From Streptomyces sp. NBC_01463 (GTDB lineage: Bacteria > Actinomycetota > Actinomycetes > Streptomycetales > Streptomycetaceae): 64,000 nt of DNA. A program made the position numbers and the translations under genes. The notes below the pieces were generated by a model. The model saw only the letters and a program-made list of their open reading frames with translations. It made no database searches and was not told the DNA's origin. Within the stretch, counting starts at the first letter, position 1, and each line of letters opens with the position of its first letter. Where the stretch lies: positions 7,564,001 to 7,628,000 of the forward strand of contig CP109468.1 of the NCBI GenBank assembly GCA_036227345.1. Direction: 5' to 3'. Positions 46,075-53,756 of the stretch are shown here, one piece after another.

Positions 46075-46995
46075 ATGACCTCAACGACCGCTCTGTGCGC
46101 CGGACGTGTCGCCGTCGTCACCGGTGCGGGCCGCGGCCTCGGCCGCGCCCATGCCCTGGCCTTCGCCGCCGAGGGGGCGAAGGTCGTCGTCAACGACCTC
46201 GGTGTGGGACTCGACGGCTCCGGATCGGGTACGGGCCCCGCCCAGCAGGTGGTGGAGGAGATCCGCGCGGCCGGGGGCGAGGCGGTCGCCCACAACGGGG
46301 ACATCGCCACGTCCGAGGGCGCGGCATCCCTCGTCGCCGCCGCGCTCGACACCTTCGGCCGGCTCGACACCCTCGTCAACAACGCCGGGTTCCTCCGGGA
46401 CCGGATGCTGGTCAACCTCGAAGAGGACGACTGGGACGCCGTGATGCGCGTCCACCTCAAGGGCCACTTCCTGCCGCTCAGGCACGCGGCGGCGCACTGG
46501 CGCGGCGAGGCGAAGGCCGGCCGGACGCCCGTGGCCCGGGTCGTCAACACCAGTTCGGGCGCCGGGCTGCTGGGCAGCGTCGGCCAGGGCAACTACGCCG
46601 CCGCGAAGGCGGGCATCATCGCTCTGACACTGGTGTCCGCCGCCGAGATGGGCCGCTACGGGATCCAGGTCAACGCCATCGCCCCGGCCGCCCGGACCCG
46701 GATGACCGAGTCGGCGTTCGCCGGGACGATGGCGGCTCCCGGCGAGGGAGCCTTCGACGCGATGGCCCCGGAGAACGTCTCACCGCTCGTCGTCTGGCTG
46801 GGCTCGGCCGCCTCCACCGGGGTGAGCGGCCGCGTCTTCGAGACCGAGGCCGGACGGATCACCGTCATGGAGGGCTGGCGGCCCGGCCCCACCGCCGACA
46901 AGGGGGCGCGCTGGACCCCGGCCGAGGCCGGGGACGCGGTGACCGGTCTGCTGGCCGCGGCCGAGCCACCGCAGCCGGTGTACGGCGCCTCCTGA
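46075..46995 (+). CDS. SDR family oxidoreductase (HSD17B4-like)
   Basis: Product of 306 residues. VAVVTGAGRGLGRAHALAFAAEGAKVVVNDLG is the long nucleotide-binding start typical of the peroxisomal multifunctional-enzyme type 2 dehydrogenases; NNAGFLRD, the serine in NTSSGAGLLG and YAAAKAG follow. In the mycobacterial KstR2 regulon a similar SDR (Rv3548c/Rv3549c) lies beside echA20, which supports a role in oxidising a hydroxyacyl-CoA of the same pathway. The ATG at 46075 is chosen because AAGGA lies nine bases upstream; the longer frame is antisense to echA20. Confidence 0.87.
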   Translation: MTSTTALCAGRVAVVTGAGRGLGRAHALAFAAEGAKVVVNDLGVGLDGSGSGTGPAQQVVEEIRAAGGEAVAHNGDIATSEGAASLVAAALDTFGRLDTLVNNAGFLRDRMLVNLEEDDWDAVMRVHLKGHFLPLRHAAAHWRGEAKAGRTPVARVVNTSSGAGLLGSVGQGNYAAAKAGIIALTLVSAAEMGRYGIQVNAIAPAARTRMTESAFAGTMAAPGEGAFDAMAPENVSPLVVWLGSAASTGVSGRVFETEAGRITVMEGWRPGPTADKGARWTPAEAGDAVTGLLAAAEPPQPVYGAS

Positions 46996-47004
46996 CACCA
47001 TCGC

Positions 47005-47041
47005 GGCAGGGGATGGTGGAGCGGCATCACCATCCCCTGCC
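47005..47041. terminator. Perfect 14-bp stem terminator
   Basis: GGCAGGGGATGGTG at 47005-47018 is the exact reverse complement of 47028-47041, with a nine-base loop. It closes the catabolic island against the convergent methyltransferase. Confidence 0.8.
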
Positions 47042-47082
47042 TCATGGTGGGTTGCGGTCTTCGGAGCCGGCGGCGGATCGGC

Positions 47083-47856
47083 TCACGGAGAGGCGTCCCG
47101 GCACCGACGTGCGAGATGGAGGGTGACGTCGGCGACGAGTCCCACCGTTCCGGGCAGGACCCGCATGATCTGGTCGAACGCCTGCTCCCGTTCCGCGGCC
47201 GGGAGGATGAGGTAGGCCGAGACGGTCGAGAGATGACCGATGTAGTCGGGCGCGCTCATCGTCACCCGACGCTCGATCACCGACTGCCGCACGTCGGTGA
47301 ACCGCTTGGACCGTTGGAGTTCCGTACCCGGCCACTGCATGTCGTGCTCGGGCGGTGTCCCGTCCGGGGACGGGATCTCGTCGCTCTCCAGGAACGGCTC
47401 CCGTGCGGCCTGAACGGCCGCCGCCACCCCGGGATCGGCCAGTCGGATGGACCCGCCGAAGGACGCGAACACGCCGCCGGGCTCCAACAGCGCGGCCATC
47501 CGCGACCACCTGCCCTCCGGACTCGTCCAATGCAGCGCGGCAGCCGCGTACACGAGCCCGTACCTCACACCGGGTCGCAGGTCCTCGAACGCGGCCTGCA
47601 CCGTCCTGACACCGGCCGGCACGTGCTTCCGCAACTCGGCGAGCATGGCCCCGTCCGGCTCCGTGGCGGTGACCCCGACCCCTTGCCGGGCGAACAGGCG
47701 CGTCGCCTTGCCCGTCCCGGCACCGATCTCCAGGGCGGTGGTGACCGGCTGTCCCGCATACCCCATCACCCTGTCGAAGAGCTCCATGGAATACCCGGGC
47801 CGGAAGCGTTCGTACGCTTCCGCGATGTCTCCGAAACTCAGCGCGCGACCGGACAT
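47083..47856 (-). CDS. Class I SAM-dependent methyltransferase
   Basis: Product of 257 residues with a Rossmann-like methyltransferase domain: ALEIGAGTGKATRLFARQG is motif I, VTATEPDGAMLAELR the acidic post-I strand, and LVYAAAALHWTSPEGRW motif II-like. FGDIAEAYERFRPGYS before it is usual for UbiE/biotin-synthesis-like members. The C-terminal third is helical and may bind the substrate, which cannot be told. The ATG at 47854-47856 is chosen because AGGA lies eight bases upstream; another in-frame ATG is nine bases earlier. It appears to be a single gene. Confidence 0.87.
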   Translation of the reverse strand: MSGRALSFGDIAEAYERFRPGYSMELFDRVMGYAGQPVTTALEIGAGTGKATRLFARQGVGVTATEPDGAMLAELRKHVPAGVRTVQAAFEDLRPGVRYGLVYAAAALHWTSPEGRWSRMAALLEPGGVFASFGGSIRLADPGVAAAVQAAREPFLESDEIPSPDGTPPEHDMQWPGTELQRSKRFTDVRQSVIERRVTMSAPDYIGHLSTVSAYLILPAAEREQAFDQIMRVLPGTVGLVADVTLHLARRCRDASP

Positions 47857-47884
47857 GCCGCACATCCTGGCACGACGGCCGGCG

Positions 47885-47914
47885 GCGCTCGGCCGGGAAA
47901 CCCCGGCCGAGCGC
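47885..47914. terminator. Perfect 13-bp stem terminator
   Basis: GCGCTCGGCCGGG at 47885-47897 pairs exactly with 47902-47914 around an AAAC loop. It lies downstream of the leftward secreted-protein gene. Confidence 0.8.
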
Positions 47915-47995
47915 CTGTCCGACCTGTTCGCAGCCTGATCAACCGGCCAGGTGTGGCAACGCCCCCCGCATCCGCTGCCCTGCCCCGGCCGCGTA

Positions 47996-48376
47996 CTACG
48001 GGCGGTTGAGGCGGACGGAGTTGATCGGGGTGAGGTTCGGGTCGTCCCAGCCGCCGGCGGGGATCCGGCCGGCGGTGCAGCTGCCGCCGTCGTACTTGAG
48101 GCAGAGGTCCGCTGAGGCGCCGCCGGTCTGGTTGTTGATCACCCAGTGGTAGTTCTTCTGATTGGACAGGTTGTGGGCACCGTACGACCAGAACGTATGG
48201 GTCAGGGTGGCGCTGCTGGCGGGCTTGCCTTCGGCGTAGATGCAGACGGCGCCGGACGGGCAGCCGTAGAGGCTGGCGGCGGCCGCGGCGTTGACGGTGC
48301 CGGCTCCCGTCATCAGGGTGGCGACGGCGCCGGCCGTGGCCACCGATGCTCCGAGCATGATCTTCAGGTTCCTCAT
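47996..48376 (-). CDS. Small secreted protein with CPSGAVCIY motif
   Basis: Product of 126 residues. A signal peptide (1 to about 30) with GASVATAGAVATLMTGAGTV ends at an alanine-rich AAAAA cleavage region. The mature part starts SLYGCPSGAVCIYAEG, a pattern seen in small secreted actinobacterial proteins, some called I36-like peptidase inhibitors. Four cysteines (two in this motif and a later C...C pair in DLCLKYDGGSC) could form two disulfides. GAGGGG precedes the ATG at 48374-48376. It is probably a stand-alone extracellular protein of unknown target. Confidence 0.8.
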   Translation of the reverse strand: MRNLKIMLGASVATAGAVATLMTGAGTVNAAAAASLYGCPSGAVCIYAEGKPASSATLTHTFWSYGAHNLSNQKNYHWVINNQTGGASADLCLKYDGGSCTAGRIPAGGWDDPNLTPINSVRLNRP

Positions 48377-48574
48377 GGTGATCCCCTCATCCTCTTCTGT
48401 CCGAAGGGGACCTGACGGCGTGCCTCTGACAGCCCTCGAATGCCCTGGCCGCCGAACCGATTCCGGCTCCGGCATCACCGGGCGTCCCCCTCGTAGGTGA
48501 TGGGACCAGCATCTGGCCGGACGCGCGGCGGGAACACCTCTGACAAGTGAGGTTGACCGGCCCCGCCGGGTGGG

Positions 48575-49378
48575 TCAGCGGGTGACGAACGGCTCGGTCA
48601 GATGCGGGGTCGCGAGGTGGAGCGTGTCGGCGGCCCGGTTGCGGAGCAGCTCTGCCCTTGAGGCCCTCGCCCGGGCAGGGTCCATTTCATGTGCGTAGGC
48701 GAGTTCGGGGTGGAGCAGCTGGATGGCGTGCACGAGCACATCACCCGTGACAGCGACCAGTTCGCGCCCGGACGCGACGAGCACGCTCTGGTGTCCGGGC
48801 GTGTGCCCCGGAGTGGCGCACACGCTCTCGCCGCCACGCAACGACGTGTCACCGTCGAGGAGCCGTAGCTGATCAGTCTTCCGGAGCGGTTCGATCACAG
48901 CGGACAGCAGGTGCGGGTTGATGTCCTCGATCGCGTCGACCTCGGCCTGCTGCAACAGATATGCGGCGTTCGGGAAGAACGGCCGCATCTCCTCGCCGCC
49001 GACGACGGCCCAGCCGATGTGGTCGGTGTGCAGGTGCGTGAGCACCACGGTGTCCACTTCGGACGGTTCGATACCCGCGGCGGCGAGCGAAGCCGGAAGC
49101 ACCCCGGGCACGGGCGCCCACGAGGCCGCCGGGCTGTCGGCCGGGCCGATCCCCGCGTCGACCAGCGTCACGCCCCGGTCACTGCGGATCGCGAACGCGC
49201 GGAACCGGAGCTGCCAGCGCCCTTCGGCATCGAGTGCGCCAGGATCGAGTCGGTCGGCCGCCGCCCACTGCTCGGTGGTGGCGTCGGGGAACGCCTCCGA
49301 CCTGGGGGAGAAGAACGGGCCCGCGCCGTCGTCGAGCGCGGTGACGGTGTACGGGCCGACCTGGAGGGAAGGGGGCAT
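48575..49378 (-). CDS. Metallo-beta-lactamase fold hydrolase
   Basis: Product of 267 residues. The zinc motif is in VVLTHLHTDHIGW (HxHxDH), with further metal ligands in ATPGHTPGHQSVLV and VTGDVLVH, the usual order of the metallo-beta-lactamase family. VTLVDAGIGP is the beta-strand before the first motif. No signal peptide is seen, so it is cytosolic; lactonase and thioesterase-like roles are possible. The ATG at 49376-49378 is chosen because the conserved start SLQVGPYTVTALDDG follows directly, but no strong ribosome site is visible. Confidence 0.88.
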   Translation of the reverse strand: MPPSLQVGPYTVTALDDGAGPFFSPRSEAFPDATTEQWAAADRLDPGALDAEGRWQLRFRAFAIRSDRGVTLVDAGIGPADSPAASWAPVPGVLPASLAAAGIEPSEVDTVVLTHLHTDHIGWAVVGGEEMRPFFPNAAYLLQQAEVDAIEDINPHLLSAVIEPLRKTDQLRLLDGDTSLRGGESVCATPGHTPGHQSVLVASGRELVAVTGDVLVHAIQLLHPELAYAHEMDPARARASRAELLRNRAADTLHLATPHLTEPFVTR

Positions 49379-49550
49379 CCACAGATGGTGCCATCGGCGC
49401 GCGGCCCACGACCAGGCGGGTGCACCGGAGTTCACTGTGCCGACAACACGGACCGGCAGGTGCGGTTGAGCTCTCGGCCGACCGAAACCGCTCAGCCGGG
49501 GCGTGTCGCCGATTCTCCGTACCGCGCGCGTTCGAACGGAGCCCCGAAGC

Positions 49551-49820
49551 TCAGGGCTCGTCGCGGACCAGGCCGGCGTCCCGCAACTCGCTGACCCAGA
49601 TGTCCATGTCGGTACGGGTGTTCTCCGGGTCCGTGCACCACAGCTCGGCCAGCATCTCGGCGGCCGGGCCGAGTTCGCCGTTGTGCTGGCGCAGCGCGAT
49701 CCACATGGCCGCGGCGACGGGGCTGCACCGGTAGATGGCGCCGTCCGCCGCGGTGAGGAATTCGAGGTACCCGTCCTCGGTGACGCGCGAGGTGACGCCG
49801 TGCTCTGGTCGTAGCGGCAC
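49551..49820 (-). CDS. PqqD family (RiPP recognition element-like) protein
   Basis: Product of 89 residues, a usual length for free-standing PqqD-like proteins. It reads as three strands then a helical wing: RVTEDGYLEFLTAADGAIYRCS, AAAMWIALRQHNGELGPAAEMLAELWC and DMDIWVSELRDAGLVRDEP. This is the RRE fold that binds leader peptides in lasso and other RiPP pathways. GGAGG lies just before the GTG at 49818-49820, which fixes the start. No precursor peptide, cyclase or protease gene is visible nearby, so it is an orphan. It sits at the edge of the polyketide cluster. Confidence 0.75.
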   Translation of the reverse strand: MPLRPEHGVTSRVTEDGYLEFLTAADGAIYRCSPVAAAMWIALRQHNGELGPAAEMLAELWCTDPENTRTDMDIWVSELRDAGLVRDEP

Positions 49821-50072
49821 TCTGGCCTCCGTAGTCAATAACCGGTCAGTGACGGCCAACCGGGGAGGAGGCGTGACCGTGTACACGGGGCGACGATCGG
49901 TGTCTGTCCGCACGGCGTAATTCGCCGGCGTTTCCCGGGACTGCCTCGCGCATCGGCTTACAACGGCTGCCCTGCAATTCCTGGCGGGCATGCGACGCAC
50001 CGCATCTGTTGCCGAGCGCCGGTCCGTCAGGAATTGCGGGACAGCCCTTGGGGCGGCTGCCCGATGCCACGA

Positions 50073-50101
50073 TAGACGTTAGTCTAGTACAGTCGTCTAG
50101 A
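50073..50101. promoter_or_regulatory. Compound palindrome, candidate operator
   Basis: TAGACG at 50073-50078 is inverted to CGTCTA at 50094-50099, and TCTAG at 50083-50087 to CTAGA at 50097-50101. Nested inverted repeats in an AT-richer patch suggest a TetR- or MarR-type operator upstream of the PqqD-like gene. The regulator is not in view. Confidence 0.4.
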
Positions 50102-50166
50102 TTCTGGTGAGGGAAGCACAACTCTGTCCGGAATGCAGCGACTCTGTCGGGGATCGTGTGTGCGGC

Positions 50167-50400
50167 CTATTTGCCACGTCGCCACCAGCATTCCCAGGTC
50201 AGGTCCCGGGCGTCGAGATACTGCCGGAAAGCCGTGAGGCTTCGGGCCCAGGTGGTGGCGGCCAGGACTTGAGTGGAGCCGGTGCGCTGCTTCCCGCGTT
50301 CGGTGACCATGCCGGCCTCTCGCATCCGCTTCACCGACAGGGAGGGCAACCGGTGCGCACGGTTGCCCTCGCACAAGCGGTCACGAGAATCCGTCAGCAC
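50167..50400 (-). pseudogene. Transposase relic (IS1182-like)
   Basis: A 77-codon frame with good coding bias. MREAGMVTERGKQRTGSTQV followed by LAA resembles the conserved block MREAGM...RGRQRTDSTHVLAA of IS1182-family transposases as I recall it. The first catalytic aspartate position is Gly (QRTGSTQV for QRTDSTHV), and the flanking parts of a full transposase of about 500 residues are missing on both sides, so it is a decayed fragment. No terminal inverted repeats were found. It marks a past insertion at the left border of the polyketide cluster. Confidence 0.45.
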
Positions 50401-50611
50401 ACTGTGGTGGAATCCCGGATCGTCCCGAGACCTTCAAGAGCCCCGACAGATTGGCTCATTGCCCGATATACGAAGTCGGCCTGCCCCGGAAACGATTCCA
50501 GGGCAGGCGGGAGCGGGTTCAGGAAGGGGATGCCGGTCATCGGCGTCCTGTGGGGGGCCCACTCATCGGTGACCGGGACCGGCGGACGGATGGCCCGCCC
50601 GTCCCGGTCAC
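50401..50611. other. Non-coding or degraded DNA
   Basis: Between the transposase relic and the thioesterase. A leftward frame across it has no recognisable domain. It is probably decayed sequence from an earlier insertion. Confidence 0.35.
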
Positions 50612-51376
50612 TCAAGATCCGACCGTTGACGTGCTCGTGCGGGCGCGGATCAGATCGAGGACCGTGGCCACGTGGGAATCGAGGAAGAAGTGGCCGCCGG
50701 AGAACACCTTCAGCTCGAACGAGGCCGTGGTGTGCTCGCGCCATGCTTCCGCCTCGTCGACGGTCACCTGCTGGTCCGCGTCACCGACGAGTGCCACGAC
50801 GTCCAGCCCGAGCGGCGGTCCCGGCCGGTAGCGATAGGTCTCCGCGGCCTTGTAGTCGCTGCGGATGGCGGGAAGGATCATGCGCAGAATCTCGGGATCG
50901 CCGAGCACTGCGGAATTCGTGCCGCTCAGCTGGGTGATGTCCGCGATGAGGCGGTCGTCCGTCGCCCGGTGCACGCGCTCGTCGCGCACCCGGGAGGGTG
51001 CCCGGCGGCCGGAGGCGAAAAGGGTGACCGGCGATGTCCCCTCGGCCTCCAGTCTGCGGGCCACCTCGAACGCGAGCGTGGCCCCCATGCTGTGGCCGAA
51101 CAGAGTCAGCGGCAGGTCCCGCCAGGAGTCCAGCTCCCCGACGACCAGATCGGCCAGCTCCTCGATGTCCTCGACGCAAGGTTCGTGTCTCCGGTCCTGT
51201 CGGCCCGGGTACTGGAGGGCGAGAACGTCGATCGCCGGGGACAGCGCACGCGACACCGGGAAGTAGTAGGTGGCCGATCCGCCTGCGTGGGGGAAGCAGA
51301 CCAGGCGGGTGCGGGCCTCGGGAGCCGGATGGAAGCGCCGTATCCAGGGGCCGGTCTCACGTGATTCATCCGTCAT
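50612..51376 (-). CDS. Type II thioesterase
   Basis: Product of 254 residues of the alpha/beta hydrolase type II thioesterase family, which removes wrong acyl groups from carrier proteins. RLVCFPHAGGSATYYFP opens it, the nucleophile is in LFGHSMGATLAFE, the aspartate in LVGDADQQVT and the histidine in FSGGHFFLDSH. It is the last gene of the leftward accD-accE-thioesterase group, 85 bases after accE. Its editing role would serve the PKS that starts at 62322. The ATG at 51374-51376 has an AAGGA about 12 bases upstream. Confidence 0.93.
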   Translation of the reverse strand: MTDESRETGPWIRRFHPAPEARTRLVCFPHAGGSATYYFPVSRALSPAIDVLALQYPGRQDRRHEPCVEDIEELADLVVGELDSWRDLPLTLFGHSMGATLAFEVARRLEAEGTSPVTLFASGRRAPSRVRDERVHRATDDRLIADITQLSGTNSAVLGDPEILRMILPAIRSDYKAAETYRYRPGPPLGLDVVALVGDADQQVTVDEAEAWREHTTASFELKVFSGGHFFLDSHVATVLDLIRARTSTSTVGS

Positions 51377-51460
51377 CAGTGCTTTACGTCCTTCTGCTGT
51401 GGCTGTGGCTGTGGTCGCAGCGGTAAGGGGGGCAGGGGTGAGGCGGGACCGAGCCCTGGC

Positions 51461-51694
51461 TCACCGCGCCGCCCAGCTTCCCGGCGGCCGGTAGCGAAGA
51501 GATGTGCTCCACCGGGGCGTCGTGCCCCGGCGGGTGTCAGGGCCGGCCGTCCGCACGCGGCGCAGGCTCAGCAGTGCGGCCGTCACCGCGGCGATCTCCT
51601 CGGCGGACGGCGCACCGCCGAGGAAGCGCAGCGCCGGCCCGGTGCGGTCCGGGTTCGCGGCGTCCGGTGCGGGGGAGCGGGCGGCAGTGGTCAT
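51461..51694 (-). CDS. Acyl-CoA carboxylase epsilon subunit
   Basis: Product of about 77 residues with the short core ALRFLGGAPSAEEIAAVTAALLSL, the diagnostic GGxPtxEElAAltAvl pattern of actinobacterial AccE. It ends in a basic tail with WSTSLRYRPPGSWAA, also typical. The epsilon subunit stabilises the alpha-beta carboxylase. It lies 15 bases after accD, in the same direction. The second of two adjacent ATGs is used because AAGGA is better spaced from it; a start three bases earlier is possible. Confidence 0.88.
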   Translation of the reverse strand: MTTAARSPAPDAANPDRTGPALRFLGGAPSAEEIAAVTAALLSLRRVRTAGPDTRRGTTPRWSTSLRYRPPGSWAAR

Positions 51695-51709
51695 CATCGG
51701 TCCTTAGGC

Positions 51710-53320
51710 TCAGGTCGGGGGATTGCCGTGCTTGCGGGCCGGTACGTGTGCGTCCTTGGTCCGCAGCATCGCCAGGGAGCGCACCAGTACCGCGCGGGTC
51801 TCGGCCGGATCGATCACGTCGTCGACCAGGCCGCGCTCAGCCGCGTAGTACGGGTGCATCAGTTCCTGCTGGTATTCCTTGATCCGCAGCTCGCGGGCCG
51901 CCGCAGGGTCCGGTGCGGCGGCGATCTCCCGGCGGAAGACGATGTTCGCGGCGCCCTCCGCGCCCATCACCGCGATTTCGTTGGTCGGCCATGCGAAGGA
52001 CAGGTCGGTTCCGATGGAACGCGAGTCCATCACGATGTACGCCCCGCCGTATGCCTTGCGCAGGATGACCTGGACACGGGGGACGGTCGCGTCGCAGTAG
52101 GCGTAGAGCAGCTTCGCGCCGTGCCGGATGATGCCCTGGTGTTCCTGGTCGGTGCCCGGCAGGAAGCCCGGCACGTCGACCAGCGTGACCAGGGGGATGC
52201 TGAACGCGTCGCATGTCTGGACGAACCGTGCCGCCTTCTCCGATGCGTGGATGTCCAGCACCCCGGCCTGCGAAGCGGGCTGGTTGGCCACGATGCCGAC
52301 CGTGTGGCCGTCCAGCCGGGCCAGCGCGCAGATGATGTTGGTGGCCCACTGCGCGTGGACCTCGAAGAAGTCCTCGTCGTCGACGATCTCCCGGATCACC
52401 GCACGCATGTCGTAGGACTGGTTGGCGTGTTGCGGCACCAGGTTCAGCAGTGCCTCGCACCGCCGGTCCGCGGGGTCATCGGTCGGCGCCTCGGGCGGGA
52501 GCTCGCGGTTGTTCGCGGGCAGCAGCGAGAGCAGGTGCCTGACCTCGTCCAGGCACTCCGCCTCGTCGTCGTACATGAAACCGGCCGCGCCGGAGACCGT
52601 CGCGTGGACCTGCGCCCCGCCGAGCTCCTCGTGCGTCACGCGTTCGTTGGTGACGGCCTGGACCACGTCGGGCCCGGTGATGTACATCTGTGAGATGTCC
52701 CGCACCGTGAAGACGAAATCGGTGAGTGCCGGAGAATAGGTGGCACCACCCGCGCAGGGCCCGAGGATCACGCTGATCTGCGGGATCACCCCGGACGCCC
52801 GGACATTGCGGCGGAAGATGCCGCCGTATCCGGCGAGCGCCATCACACCCTCCTGGATACGGGCACCGGCGCCGTCGCTCAGCCCCACCAGTGGGGCGCC
52901 GGCCGAGATCGCCAGGTCCATCACCTTGTGAATCTTCTGGGCGTGAGCCTCGCCCAGCGAGCCGCCGAAGACCCTGAAGTCATGCGCGTACGCGAACACC
53001 GTACGGCCGTGTACCTGGCCCCATCCGGTGATCACCCCATCCCCGCTCGGCCGCCGCTGCTCCAGGCCGAACCCTGAGGACCGGTGTCGTCGCAGGGGTT
53101 CCACTTCCTGGAACGTACCCGGGTCGAAGAGCAACTCCAGACGCTCGGGCGCGGTCAACTTGCCCCGGGCATGCTGCTGTTCCGTCGAACGCGGGCCCAT
53201 ACCCTCGCGCGCCGCCCTCTTCAGCTCCGCCGCCTGAGCCACCAGCGAACGCAGGTCCGGCCGGTGCTCTGCGGGAGTATCACCACCGCTGTCCGACGGG
53301 GCGTCCTGAATGACTGTCAT
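51710..53320 (-). CDS. Acyl-CoA carboxylase beta subunit (carboxyltransferase)
   Basis: Product of 536 residues, full length for AccD/PccB-type biotin-dependent carboxyltransferases. Acyl-CoA-binding and oxyanion blocks are GAPLVGLSDGAGARIQEGV with GPCAGGATYSPALTDF, and GFLPGTDQEHQGIIRHGAKLLY with RKAYGGAYIVMDS. It would make methylmalonyl- or a related malonyl-CoA for polyketide extension. No alpha subunit is in the window, so it must use one elsewhere. The ATG at 53318-53320 follows GTGGGACC. The gene is divergent from the loading acyltransferase, and its promoter region carries TTAGGGG repeats. Confidence 0.95.
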   Translation of the reverse strand: MTVIQDAPSDSGGDTPAEHRPDLRSLVAQAAELKRAAREGMGPRSTEQQHARGKLTAPERLELLFDPGTFQEVEPLRRHRSSGFGLEQRRPSGDGVITGWGQVHGRTVFAYAHDFRVFGGSLGEAHAQKIHKVMDLAISAGAPLVGLSDGAGARIQEGVMALAGYGGIFRRNVRASGVIPQISVILGPCAGGATYSPALTDFVFTVRDISQMYITGPDVVQAVTNERVTHEELGGAQVHATVSGAAGFMYDDEAECLDEVRHLLSLLPANNRELPPEAPTDDPADRRCEALLNLVPQHANQSYDMRAVIREIVDDEDFFEVHAQWATNIICALARLDGHTVGIVANQPASQAGVLDIHASEKAARFVQTCDAFSIPLVTLVDVPGFLPGTDQEHQGIIRHGAKLLYAYCDATVPRVQVILRKAYGGAYIVMDSRSIGTDLSFAWPTNEIAVMGAEGAANIVFRREIAAAPDPAAARELRIKEYQQELMHPYYAAERGLVDDVIDPAETRAVLVRSLAMLRTKDAHVPARKHGNPPT

Positions 53321-53424
53321 GGTCCCACCCATCCACATGTCGACGGTGCGCGGTGGCTGCTCGCACCGGCGCAGGATTCGGATAACCGTCCCTCATTCAA
53401 GGCCCGTTGCGATCCCCGCGCCCG

Positions 53425-53653
53425 CCCCTAAGTTGTCCGGAGCCCCCCTAACCTCGCCCTTCCGGGTCCGAGAACCTCCGGCGCCGCGCGAGTCGCCACC
53501 ACCTCGCCGCCCCGGCCGGGACCGGCACCCTTAGGGGCTCTACGGGGTATCGCACGATGGAAGCGAAGTGCCTTTGCGTCGCCCGGACGGCAACGTGCCG
53601 AGGGCCCAACATGACCGGATGTCAACGGAATTCGGACCCGCGAACCTTAGGGG
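53425..53653. promoter_or_regulatory. Cluster promoter region with repeated TTAGGGG motif
   Basis: Four exact copies of TTAGGGG lie in this divergent intergenic region: two on the minus strand (53451-53445 and 53431-53425) and two on the plus strand (53531-53537 and 53647-53653). The first minus copy extends to TTAGGGGGGCTC, which is repeated exactly at 62208-62219, and the 53531 copy continues as CTCTACGGGG. A shared regulator site for the cluster is likely. The rest of 53321-53756 holds no gene. Confidence 0.6.
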
Positions 53654-53756
53654 TTTTGGCGGCAGCGGGCAGACCCCAGCCTGGATCCCGACCAGTTCGG
53701 AAACGAAGCCCCTCGGGCTGATCGCTCCTGAACGACGTGCTGAAGGGCAGGACACC

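Noticed and set aside
48000..50600. A lasso-peptide or other RiPP cluster
   Set aside because: Only the PqqD-like protein is recognisable; no precursor, cyclase or protease was found on either strand.
50394..50744. Small leftward frame before the thioesterase end
   Set aside because: No domain, it overlaps the thioesterase in another frame, and it lacks a ribosome site.
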